Assembly: GCF_005217615.1 (NCBI RefSeq)
Contig: NZ_SZNK01000001.1
Span: 5,752,501 to 5,816,500, forward strand
Direction of reading: 5' to 3'
Source of the DNA: Brevibacillus antibioticus
Lineage (GTDB): Bacteria; Bacillota; Bacilli; Brevibacillales; Brevibacillaceae
Length of the DNA stretch: 64,000 nucleotides
This document shows, piece after piece, positions 7,025 to 16,524 of this stretch. Below the pieces are notes generated by a model that saw nothing but the letters and a program-made list of their open reading frames with translations, searched no databases and was not told the origin of the DNA. A program made the translations under genes and the position numbers. The stretch's first letter is position 1, and the number at the start of each line of letters is the position of its first letter.

Positions 7025-7855
7025 ATGTCTATCTATGTAGGGGAACTGATCGGGACAATGATCTTGATCATTTTGGGGGCAGGTGTTTGCGCCGGACAGA
7101 ACTTGAAAAAGGCGTATTCCCAGAACGGCGGTTGGATTGTGATTACGCTGGGCTGGGGGCTGGCAGTTGCGTGCGGAGCGTATGCAGTCGGAAGCATTAG
7201 CGGAGCGCATTTGAATCCGGCACTTACGATTGCACTGGCCAGCATCGGTCAATTTCCGTGGGAGCATGTGCCGGGCTACATAGCGGCTCAACTGATTGGG
7301 GCATTTATGGGAGCGACATTTGTCTGGATCTTTTATTACCCGCATTGGCGAGAGACGAATGATGCAGGAGCCAAATTGGGGGTATTTGCAACAGGTCCCG
7401 CGATTCCCCATACAGTTGCAAATCTCTTCAGCGAAATTTTAGGTACGTTTTTCTTGGTGCTCGGTCTACTGGCGATCGGAGCGAATAAATTTGCAGAAGG
7501 ACTCAATCCGTTTATCGTTGGCTTCCTGATTGTCGCAATCGGTTTGTCTCTTGGAGGTACTACCGGCTATGCGATCAATCCAGCCCGTGACCTTGGCCCT
7601 CGCCTCGCCCATGCTCTCTTGCCCATCCACGGTAAAGGAAAGTCCAATTGGCGCTATGCATGGATTCCTGTTGTTGGACCAATCATTGGAGCAGTAAGTG
7701 GAGCGTTTTTTTACAAATCAACGTTTACAGACCATTCGTTGACAGGTGTAATAGCATTAGCGGCTTTCATGGTGATTGCCATCGTGGTCGGCATGACAAC
7801 CAAAAAATCAATCGGTAGCAAGGAGCGACTCGCATCCGAAAGTGCGCGTTCCTAG
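7025..7855 (+). CDS. glpF: Glycerol uptake facilitator
   Basis: A 276-residue MIP-family channel. The two half-helix signatures are GAHLNPALT (NPA) and GYAINPARDLGPR (NPARD, marking an aquaglyceroporin), with six membrane segments. It conducts glycerol into the cell for GlpK. The ATG at 7025, after GGGGGAGG, gives the usual length; the frame is open 22 codons further upstream. It is followed 54 nt later by glpK and preceded by the GlpP leader and a cre-like site. Confidence 0.95.
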   Translation: MSIYVGELIGTMILIILGAGVCAGQNLKKAYSQNGGWIVITLGWGLAVACGAYAVGSISGAHLNPALTIALASIGQFPWEHVPGYIAAQLIGAFMGATFVWIFYYPHWRETNDAGAKLGVFATGPAIPHTVANLFSEILGTFFLVLGLLAIGANKFAEGLNPFIVGFLIVAIGLSLGGTTGYAINPARDLGPRLAHALLPIHGKGKSNWRYAWIPVVGPIIGAVSGAFFYKSTFTDHSLTGVIALAAFMVIAIVVGMTTKKSIGSKERLASESARS

Positions 7856-7873
7856 ACATAAAGGTAAGAATGA

Positions 7874-9434
<1,561 letters not shown>

Positions 9435-9439
9435 TAAAG

Positions 9440-9537
9440 ATAAGTTAATCATGCTGTGGAGACTACGGAGACAGCCAGTATCAGAAGAGCAATGACATTG
9501 CATTGCGTCTTTTGGATATTGGCTGTCTTTTTCTTTT
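9440..9537 (+). promoter_or_regulatory. GlpP-dependent antitermination leader of glpD
   Basis: The box ATAAGTTAATCATGCTGTGG matches the glpF leader. GCTGT (9453-9457) can pair with ACAGC (9471-9475). That ACAGC is also the start of the left terminator arm (9471-9482), which pairs with 9514-9526 and is followed by CTTTTTCTTTT. Antiterminator and terminator are therefore mutually exclusive. Confidence 0.85.
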
Positions 9538-9556
9538 AGAGAGGATGAGAAGAACG

Positions 9557-11227
9557 ATGAACAATCAACATGCATTATCATCAAGTCAACGCCAGGCTTG
9601 TCTGGATAAAATGGCAACCAAACAACTCGATCTTTTGGTAATTGGCGGTGGGGTGACGGGAGCAGGTATTGCCCTCGACGCAGCCGCGAGAGGTCTGAGT
9701 GTCGGACTCGTGGAAAAACAAGACTTTGCTGCGGGTACCAGCAGTCGTTCTACCAAGCTCGTTCATGGAGGATTGCGCTATTTGAAGCAGGGCGATGTGC
9801 AGCTGGTGCGGGAAGTAGGCCGGGAGCGAGCTATTTTGTATCGCAATGCGCCACATATCGTTATCCCGGAAAAAATGATTTTACCCATTGTGAAAAATGG
9901 TACTTATGGCAAGCTGGCAACCTCTGTTGGTTTGTATGTTTACGATGTGTTGGCTGGAGTTGAAAGAAAAGAACGACGCATCATGCTGAACAAAGAGAGA
10001 ACGGTGGAGGCAGAACCGCTTTTGCGCCGAGACATTCTCAAGGGCGGCGGGCTTTATTTCGAATATCGGACAGATGATGCTAGACTTACGGTTGAGGTCA
10101 TGAAAACAGCAAGCTCGCACGGAGCGCTCTGCGTGAACTATACCGAAGCCACTGGTTTTATTTATGAAAACGGTAAAGTCATCGGGATTAGCGCGAAGGA
10201 TTTGCTTACGGGCACGGAGTACGCCCTCCATGCCAAAAAAATCGTAAACGCAGCAGGTCCTTGGGTGGATCAGCTTAGAGAAAAGGACCAATCCCTGTAC
10301 GGCAAGCGCCTCCACCTGACAAAAGGTGTCCACCTGGTCGTGCCATATAACAGACTGCCATTGAAGCAGGCCGTTTATTTCGATGTATCTGATGGGCGTA
10401 TGCTGTTTGCCATTCCGCGCAATAACAGTACGTATATCGGTACCACTGACACGAATTACAAAGGTGTGCTGGAGCGCCCAACGGTGACGAGAGAAGACAT
10501 GGAGTATGTATTGAATGCGGCGAACGAGATGTTCCCTTCTGTGAAACTGACGGAACAGGATGTCAGCTCCAGCTGGGCAGGACTCAGACCGCTGATCCAT
10601 GAAGATGGCAAGTCCCCATCCGAATTGTCACGCAAGGACGAGATTTTTTATTCCAAAAGCGGGCTGATTACAATCGCAGGTGGAAAATTGACGGGCTTCC
10701 GCAAAATGGCCGAGCGCATTGTTGATGTGGTGGCCAAGCAGTTGACCGAAGAAGAGGGCAGAGCATTTGGAGCTTGTCGGACAGACAAAATCGTCCTCGC
10801 TGGTGGAAAATTTGATTCCGCAGCCAAGATTCCTGTATATGTGAAAGCACAGGCAGAGCGACTTAGCCAATGGGGAATCACCGAGGAACAAATCCGCGTT
10901 CTTGTTGGAAAATATGGAAGCAACAGTGAGCAAATCGTAACGATGTGCCAAGAGCTTTTGACACAAAATGCTCAAAATGTGTCTCCGATTGAAGCACTGC
11001 TGAAAGCAGAACTGCGCTACGCTGTAAAAGAAGAAATGGTCATGACCTTGAGTGATTTTCTGATTCGTCGCAGTGGCAGACTATTCTTCGAGAGAGATAC
11101 ACTGGAGCCTGTGTATCGAATGGTGGGAGAAGAGCTCGCTCATGAGCTGCAATGGTCAGATGAGAGGAAAGAACATGAAATAAAAGTGTTTGAAGAGGAA
11201 TATCATCTTGCGAAAACATTTCAATAG
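9557..11227 (+). CDS. glpD: Glycerol-3-phosphate dehydrogenase (aerobic, FAD)
   Basis: A 556-residue membrane-associated flavoprotein that oxidises glycerol-3-phosphate to dihydroxyacetone phosphate and feeds electrons to menaquinone. The dinucleotide-binding motif is VIGGGVTGAGIALDAAARG (about residues 24-42), followed by SSRSTKLVHGGLRYL and the GGKLTGFRKMAE segment. The start is the ATG at 9557 (MNNQHAL), giving the family length; upstream codons of the same frame belong to the leader. Confidence 0.96.
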   Translation: MNNQHALSSSQRQACLDKMATKQLDLLVIGGGVTGAGIALDAAARGLSVGLVEKQDFAAGTSSRSTKLVHGGLRYLKQGDVQLVREVGRERAILYRNAPHIVIPEKMILPIVKNGTYGKLATSVGLYVYDVLAGVERKERRIMLNKERTVEAEPLLRRDILKGGGLYFEYRTDDARLTVEVMKTASSHGALCVNYTEATGFIYENGKVIGISAKDLLTGTEYALHAKKIVNAAGPWVDQLREKDQSLYGKRLHLTKGVHLVVPYNRLPLKQAVYFDVSDGRMLFAIPRNNSTYIGTTDTNYKGVLERPTVTREDMEYVLNAANEMFPSVKLTEQDVSSSWAGLRPLIHEDGKSPSELSRKDEIFYSKSGLITIAGGKLTGFRKMAERIVDVVAKQLTEEEGRAFGACRTDKIVLAGGKFDSAAKIPVYVKAQAERLSQWGITEEQIRVLVGKYGSNSEQIVTMCQELLTQNAQNVSPIEALLKAELRYAVKEEMVMTLSDFLIRRSGRLFFERDTLEPVYRMVGEELAHELQWSDERKEHEIKVFEEEYHLAKTFQ

Positions 11228-11240
11228 GGGTGATTCGTGA

Positions 11241-11795
11241 TTGGCAAACCAGATCAATCAAAAAATACTTCCTGCGGCCCGGACATTAAAAGAATTTGAT
11301 GAACTCATGGAAAGCGGCTACGAGCGCATTATTTTGCTGAATGCCCATGTAGCGCAAGTAAAGCCACTGGGAAAACGGGCCAGAGCATTCGGGAAAAAAC
11401 TGCTGATCCATGCTGATCTTATTGACGGCTTGAAGTCTGATGAATATGCGATGGAGTTTCTTGCGCAAGAAGCTCAGCCCGAAGGAATCATCACCACACG
11501 GAACAGTGCGGTTCTTGCCGCCAAGAAAAAAGGGCTCATTTCCATCCAAAGACTGTTTCTCATTGATACGATGGCATTAGACAGCAGCCTTACCCAGCTT
11601 GCGAGAACCAAACCGGATTACGTCGAGGTTTTGCCAGGAATCATTCCCCACCTGATCGAAGAAATCACTGTACGAACTCAAATTCCGGTTATCGCTGGAG
11701 GATTTATTCGTACAAAGGAAGATGTGGATCGCGCTATTCTTGCCGGTGCTATATCTGTAACCACTTCTCGCAGAGAGCTGTGGACGAAATCATAA
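11241..11795 (+). CDS. glpP: Glycerol uptake operon antiterminator
   Basis: A 184-residue GlpP-family RNA-binding antiterminator with a predicted TIM-barrel fold. It shows ILPAARTLKEFDELM, HADLIDGLKSDEYAMEFL, GIITTRNSAVLAAKKKG, PDYVEVLPGIIPHLIEEI and PVIAGGFIRTKEDV. It starts with TTG at 11241, 7 nt after AGGGGTGA. It lies last in the operon and so should depend on the glpD leader it controls; in B. subtilis glpP is instead upstream of glpFK. It should act on 6838-6934 and 9440-9537. Confidence 0.93.
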   Translation: MANQINQKILPAARTLKEFDELMESGYERIILLNAHVAQVKPLGKRARAFGKKLLIHADLIDGLKSDEYAMEFLAQEAQPEGIITTRNSAVLAAKKKGLISIQRLFLIDTMALDSSLTQLARTKPDYVEVLPGIIPHLIEEITVRTQIPVIAGGFIRTKEDVDRAILAGAISVTTSRRELWTKS

Positions 11796-11815
11796 GGGCA
11801 TATCAGGGTAGTCAA

Positions 11816-11854
11816 AAGCCGGTCATTCCTGTTCGTAGGAATACCGGTTTTTTT
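11816..11854 (+). terminator. Terminator of the glp operon
   Basis: The stem CCGGT/ACCGG plus ATTCCT/AGGAAT with one bulged C is followed by seven T residues, about 20 nt after the glpP stop. Confidence 0.88.
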
Positions 11855-11964
11855 GATAGGTAGATACCCTTTTACTTGTAGAAAGGTCAGTAGTCTATGC
11901 GGATGAACGTCACCATGCATATACACATATAGTCAGCAAAAATAAGAGGAAAGAAGGCGGTTGC

Positions 11965-12183
11965 GTGAATTTTCAAAGCTCTCAATGGCAATCATCGTAT
12001 TCTTCACGGGAAGGACATTCTTCTTATTACCCTTGGCAAAGAGATCGGGAACGGCCACCGGGATGGGATCGTGGAGGAGGAGGCTGGCAGAGACCTTTCC
12101 GGAGTTGGGAGTTTGATCATAGACGGAGATGCCCGGATCACTGTCGTTGGTGCCCTCCTGGCTGCTGCGGACGCTTTCGCTAA
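11965..12183 (+). CDS. Small Trp/Arg/Gly-rich protein with a Cys-rich tail
   Basis: A 72-residue ORF starting with GTG, 6 nt after AAGGCGG. It has a Ser/Gln/Tyr-rich N-terminus, a central Pro/Trp/Gly/Arg segment (RPPGWDRGGGGWQRPF) and a C-terminus with CPDHCRWCPPGCCG. No family is recognised. Five closely spaced Cys and the low-complexity aromatic composition are reminiscent of spore-coat or metal-binding small proteins, but this is only an impression. It has its own ribosome binding site and is followed by a strong terminator. An overlapping +2 frame is also open but lacks a start codon. Confidence 0.5.
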   Translation: MNFQSSQWQSSYSSREGHSSYYPWQRDRERPPGWDRGGGGWQRPFRSWEFDHRRRCPDHCRWCPPGCCGRFR

Positions 12184-12205
12184 CAGATAAATAAGTAGTA
12201 GAACG

Positions 12206-12251
12206 AGAGCCAAATCTTGAGATGGATTCAAGAGATTTGGCTCTGTCTTTT
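12206..12251 (+). terminator. Strong intrinsic terminator
   Basis: The arms AGAGCCAAATCTTGA and TCAAGAGATTTGGCTCT (one bulge) form a long stem followed by GTCTTTT. It separates the 72-residue ORF from the MoxR/VWA operon. Confidence 0.85.
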
Positions 12252-12365
12252 GGGCAATGATTTCATTTTGAAAAAAATGTAGCGATTTGTCTGGAAATAA
12301 CGTCAATAACTGTATGAGTAGAAAGATAGGAAGAAAAAAGAATGGTCCGTGGAGGTTTTGAACGA

Positions 12366-14741
12366 ATGAAAACGGCGCAGTGCAACCGGTGGCTCCTGGC
12401 CTTTTGTGCGTTCCTCCTGTTGGTAGCAAGTGTTCCGTTAGGATTAACGGAAACAGCCTTGGCAGAGGGAAACATTCAGCTAGGAGTAACAGCCGGAATT
12501 GAAGGAAAGTACAGGGAGACGGGGATGGTTCCCGTTGTCGTCACGGTGAAAAATGGAGGGGCGGATATCGAAGGGGAGCTGTTTGTCGCCACTGGGGAGC
12601 AGGGAGGCGGACGTTTTGAATTTGCCAATTATCAGCCGCTTTCGATTGCAAGCGGAGTGACCAAGCAGGTAACGATTCTTGTTCCTGGATCAGAGCTGCA
12701 TCGCAGTTCTTTTGTGGCTTTGATGCAAAATGATAAGGTGATCGCGCAAACTCCGATAACAGGTTTTTCATACGACGAGGATACGTTGATGATCGGTGTG
12801 TTGGCAGAAAATCCCGACACAGCTAACTTCCTTGGTGTACTGCCGAAAGGCTCTATTCATAACCCTGTCCAGCTCTTGACAATGAAGGCAGACAATATGC
12901 CAGTGACAGGTACACAGCTCCAGATGATTAATATGCTCGTCATCAACAATTTTGCTTTGGACTCATTGAATGAACAGCAGATCAAAGCGATTCAGGATTG
13001 GACGAAAGCTGGCGGGATGCTGATTTTAGCTGGAGGAGCACAGTACAAGAAATCTGGAGGCGTTTTGGGTGACTTGTCACCAGTAGAAGTGACAGGGGTG
13101 ACGAGTGTACAGACATTCTCTAGTTTAAAAGTGGATAAGACCAATCCGATTGCACTGACGTCTCCCTTTACTGTAAGCAATGGGACAGTGAAGGCAGGGA
13201 AAGTCCTGTACAGCGAAGGAAATATTCCGCTGATGGTTGTACATAACGTGGGAGCAGGAAAAGTATTGTACGTCGCCTATGATTTGGCGGCGGAACCAGT
13301 AGCCAGCTGGGCAGGAAACAGCCGCTTTTGGGCAGATACATTTGTAAAGGCTTTTGGTTCTTCCATCAACGCTTCAAATAGTAGCATGATCGACAACGTA
13401 TGGCCACTTCGCGATGCTGCTGATCGCGTCCCATCCTTGAAAATTCCAGAGGTTGGCTGGTTCGCAGTATTTTTCGGAATTTATGCCCTGGTTGTCGGGC
13501 CAGTTCTTTTCTATATGTTGCGGAGAGGCCGCAAGCAAAGCTACATGTGGGTGATTGTCCCCGCCCTTTCGGTGTTGGCGGGAATCGGAATCTTCTCGAT
13601 TGGTGCCATCCAGCGGGGTGTAGGTGTAAAGCTGCACCAAGTAGGTTATGTTGAACTGCAAAACAACGGACAGGCGAATGCGGTGAGCGTAACCGCATTA
13701 TTCGTACCGAGTAATGACGACTATCGTTTGACGATAAAGGGAGAGGGCATAACCCAACCCGTTACCGAAAGAGACTATATCGATCAAATTCCGCAAACGT
13801 GGATTTCCATACAGCCCGATCAGACTCATATTGATTTCCGAGATGTAGAATTCTGGTCGATGCGCAAGGTTGCGACGGAACAAACCTTATCGGACGTAGG
13901 AAAAATAGAATCGAACCTTTCGTATGAGAACGGCGCCCTGAAAGGAACCGTGACGAACCATACGAAGTACTCGCTAAGAGACGTAACGATCTCGACAGGT
14001 ATGCAGGTACAAGAGTTTCCACAGTTGGCGGCTGGCAGCAGTATCGAAGTGAACCTGCCGTTTGCTCCTCAACAACAAGCAAGACGGAACCAACATCGGA
14101 TGAATATGGGGCATGCACTGCCGCAGTATATGCAATCGAATGGCTATGATAGTCAAACGCGTGAGCAAGTCATCGTGGACATGCTGGACATGATAGACAG
14201 ACGTGGGGGGCAGTCTGAAGTGATAAAACTCGTGGGCTGGACCGATGAGCAAGTTGCTGAGGCTGTCGTACCAAACGAAAATACGGAGAACAGCAGCATT
14301 GCGATGGTCACTTCGACGCTGCAAGTGAATCCATCCAAGGACGGACACATTTATTATCCGACGGGATCATTTGATGTGACGATGTCGGGCAGCTCTGTTC
14401 CGGTAGATGACTACGGAGATGGCTTTAGACTTCCTGCCGGGAATATTACCTTTGACATTAATCTGAATCAGGAAGGACAGGATCTTGCCATCAGCAATTT
14501 GTATCTGTACACCTGGTCAGAGGACAATACAACATTTGAAAAAGAGGTTTACAACTGGAAGACAAAAGCTTTCGAACCATTTGAAAAAGCATTCATGAAC
14601 AACGTCATGACAAGTGAGAAAACCACTACTTATGTTTCGGGCGACGGCATTGTCCGCATCAAATTTGCCCACCAGTTTGAGGATGATCGCCACATTGGGG
14701 TTCCAAGTGTCAGTGTGGAAGGGAAGGTGAGAAAGAAGTGA
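12366..14741 (+). CDS. Large exported membrane protein, first gene of the MoxR/VWA operon
   Basis: A 791-residue protein with a signal peptide (MKTAQCNRWLLAF then a hydrophobic stretch ending ALAEG). A long extracytoplasmic part follows, including a beta-rich domain and a GATase-like segment (LVINNFALDSLNEQQIKAIQDWTKAGGMLILAGG). Two membrane helices lie around residues 365-385 and 398-418, and a second extracytoplasmic beta-rich region makes up the C-terminal half. The ATG at 12366 fits GGAGG upstream; an in-frame ATG exists at 12342. It overlaps the ABC ATPase gene by 4 nt. It may be the surface component of the ABC system or the target of the MoxR/VWA machinery. No specific function is recognised. 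Confidence 0.7.
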   Translation: MKTAQCNRWLLAFCAFLLLVASVPLGLTETALAEGNIQLGVTAGIEGKYRETGMVPVVVTVKNGGADIEGELFVATGEQGGGRFEFANYQPLSIASGVTKQVTILVPGSELHRSSFVALMQNDKVIAQTPITGFSYDEDTLMIGVLAENPDTANFLGVLPKGSIHNPVQLLTMKADNMPVTGTQLQMINMLVINNFALDSLNEQQIKAIQDWTKAGGMLILAGGAQYKKSGGVLGDLSPVEVTGVTSVQTFSSLKVDKTNPIALTSPFTVSNGTVKAGKVLYSEGNIPLMVVHNVGAGKVLYVAYDLAAEPVASWAGNSRFWADTFVKAFGSSINASNSSMIDNVWPLRDAADRVPSLKIPEVGWFAVFFGIYALVVGPVLFYMLRRGRKQSYMWVIVPALSVLAGIGIFSIGAIQRGVGVKLHQVGYVELQNNGQANAVSVTALFVPSNDDYRLTIKGEGITQPVTERDYIDQIPQTWISIQPDQTHIDFRDVEFWSMRKVATEQTLSDVGKIESNLSYENGALKGTVTNHTKYSLRDVTISTGMQVQEFPQLAAGSSIEVNLPFAPQQQARRNQHRMNMGHALPQYMQSNGYDSQTREQVIVDMLDMIDRRGGQSEVIKLVGWTDEQVAEAVVPNENTENSSIAMVTSTLQVNPSKDGHIYYPTGSFDVTMSGSSVPVDDYGDGFRLPAGNITFDINLNQEGQDLAISNLYLYTWSEDNTTFEKEVYNWKTKAFEPFEKAFMNNVMTSEKTTTYVSGDGIVRIKFAHQFEDDRHIGVPSVSVEGKVRKK

Positions 14742-15664
14742 TCCAGATCCAAAATTTGCGCAAGCGCTACGGCAAAATGGAAGCGTTAAAAGGACTTTCG
14801 CTCGAAATTGACAAGGGTACTGTTTTTGGGTTCGTCGGTCCGAACGGGGCAGGAAAATCGACGACGATGTCCATTTTGGCGACTTTATTGGAGCCGACCA
14901 GTGGGAAAGCATACGTAGGCGGCTACGAAGTGACCAAGCATCCAAAGGAAGTACGCAAGCTGATCGGCTACATGCCAGATTTTTTTGGTGTGTACGACAA
15001 TTTGACAGCAGAAGAGTACCTCGATTTTTACGGTGCGAACTACGATATTCCGGCAGCTGAGCGAAAACAAATCATTCCACAGTTGTTAGAGCTGGTGAAT
15101 CTTACGCATAAGCGGGATGCCTACGTCGACTCGTTGTCGCGGGGGATGAAGCAGCGCCTTGGACTGGCCCGCTCGTTGGTCCACAATCCGGAAGTGCTCA
15201 TTTTGGACGAACCGGCTTCTGGTTTGGACCCTCGTGCACGCATAGAGCTGCGGGAGATTTTGAAGGAACTGCGGGACATGGGCAAGACGATTATCATTAG
15301 CTCGCATATATTGCCCGAACTGGCGGAGATGTGTGATGTCATCGGGATTGTGGAGGAAGGCAATCTGGTTGCCTTTGGACGAGTCGATGAGATTTACTCG
15401 AAAATGCAAGAGCAGCGGGTATTGCGTATCCGCCTGTTAGATCGGGTTGAGGAAGCAATGACGCGCTTGCGTGAGATGCCCGTCATTACAAGAGTGACAC
15501 GCGAAGGGAACTGGGTCGTTGCAGGCTTTTCAGGTAATGACGAAGAACAGGTTGAGCTGCTGCGGGAGCTTGCGGTGTCAGGTTATCCTGTTGCTGCGTT
15601 TAATGAGGCCGTTGGTGATTTGGAAGAAATCTTTCTGGAAATTACGAAAGGGGTGGGCTCATGA
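14738..15664 (+). CDS. ABC transporter ATP-binding protein
   Basis: A 308-residue ABC-2-type ATPase with Walker A GPNGAGKST, signature LSRGMKQRLGLAR, Walker B VLILDEPASGLD and switch His (IIISSHILPEL). The C-terminal extension of about 80 residues is typical of DrrA/YhaQ-like exporters. It starts with GTG overlapping the preceding stop (GTGA) and overlaps the permease gene by 4 nt (ATGA), so translation is coupled. It pairs with 15661-16521. Substrate unknown. Confidence 0.93.
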   Translation: MIQIQNLRKRYGKMEALKGLSLEIDKGTVFGFVGPNGAGKSTTMSILATLLEPTSGKAYVGGYEVTKHPKEVRKLIGYMPDFFGVYDNLTAEEYLDFYGANYDIPAAERKQIIPQLLELVNLTHKRDAYVDSLSRGMKQRLGLARSLVHNPEVLILDEPASGLDPRARIELREILKELRDMGKTIIISSHILPELAEMCDVIGIVEEGNLVAFGRVDEIYSKMQEQRVLRIRLLDRVEEAMTRLREMPVITRVTREGNWVVAGFSGNDEEQVELLRELAVSGYPVAAFNEAVGDLEEIFLEITKGVGS

Positions 15665-16521
15665 GCGACTTGAGACGATTTAGCAACCCTGTCTTGTTCA
15701 ATGAATGGAAAATGCGGATGCGGACCAATCGGTCACCGTGGATCATCCTGCTCTATTTGCTTGTTTTGGGCGTAATGACGCTCACGATGATTTTCTTTAT
15801 GACAAACGGAGGGAGCTACTACAATCCGAATGATACACGCCAACTGTTCATGATACTGTCTGTGTTTCAGCTTGGGATGATCGGCTTCGTCGTGCCTGGA
15901 ATAACGTCAGGTGTGATTTCCGGTGAGCGCGAACGCCAGACGTTGAGTGTGTTGTTGACCACGAATGTCAGCGCCACACGATTGATTTTAGGCAAATGGC
16001 TGGCATCGCTCAGCTTCATGACTTTCCTGGTCATTGCGACCATCCCGCTCTATGCCATCGTCTTTTTGTATGGAGGAATTTCACCAGCACAAGTGATCAA
16101 GGTGTTTGGCTTTTACGTCATTACGATGTTTGGCATCGGCAGCATTGGTGTGCTCATGTCAACACTGATCAAACGGACTGGTATCGCTACGGTCGTCACT
16201 TATGCCGTGGTGTTTGGATTTGCGATCGGGTCGAGTGTACTGGCGGAAATTATCAAAGAGTTCATTCGGTACCAGCGCCGTTCGGGTGCCATGTCATCCG
16301 CGACTATGCCAGACTGGCCAGATCTCCTGCATAATTTCAACCCATTGTATGCGATGTTAAACATTTTTGATGAAGGACCGCAGCTCAGGATTGGGAATGT
16401 GGACCCGTACGCGGTGTACTGCCTGTTTTTCGGGATCATTACACTGTTCTGCCTGTCACTCTCCATCTATCTCATTCAGCCAGTGAAACCGAGATTTCGC
16501 AAAGCAAAAGAGGAGCAATAA
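15661..16521 (+). CDS. ABC-2-type transporter permease
   Basis: A 286-residue membrane protein with six predicted helices and the NPVLFNEWKMRMRTNRSP N-terminus common to ABC-2 permeases. It has SGVISGERERQTLSVLLTTNVSATRLILGKW between helices 2 and 3. It is the partner of the ATPase encoded immediately upstream and is followed 3 nt later by the coiled-coil protein gene. Confidence 0.9.
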   Translation: MSDLRRFSNPVLFNEWKMRMRTNRSPWIILLYLLVLGVMTLTMIFFMTNGGSYYNPNDTRQLFMILSVFQLGMIGFVVPGITSGVISGERERQTLSVLLTTNVSATRLILGKWLASLSFMTFLVIATIPLYAIVFLYGGISPAQVIKVFGFYVITMFGIGSIGVLMSTLIKRTGIATVVTYAVVFGFAIGSSVLAEIIKEFIRYQRRSGAMSSATMPDWPDLLHNFNPLYAMLNIFDEGPQLRIGNVDPYAVYCLFFGIITLFCLSLSIYLIQPVKPRFRKAKEEQ

Positions 16522-16524
16522 GCC

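Noticed and set aside
9881-10600. 239-codon antisense ORF over glpD
   Set aside because: Shadow of the GlpD coding sequence, without motifs or start signals.
12001-12183. Alternative frame over the 72-residue ORF
   Set aside because: It reads as a plausible peptide (IVEEEAGRDLSGVG...) but has no start codon after the preceding stop.
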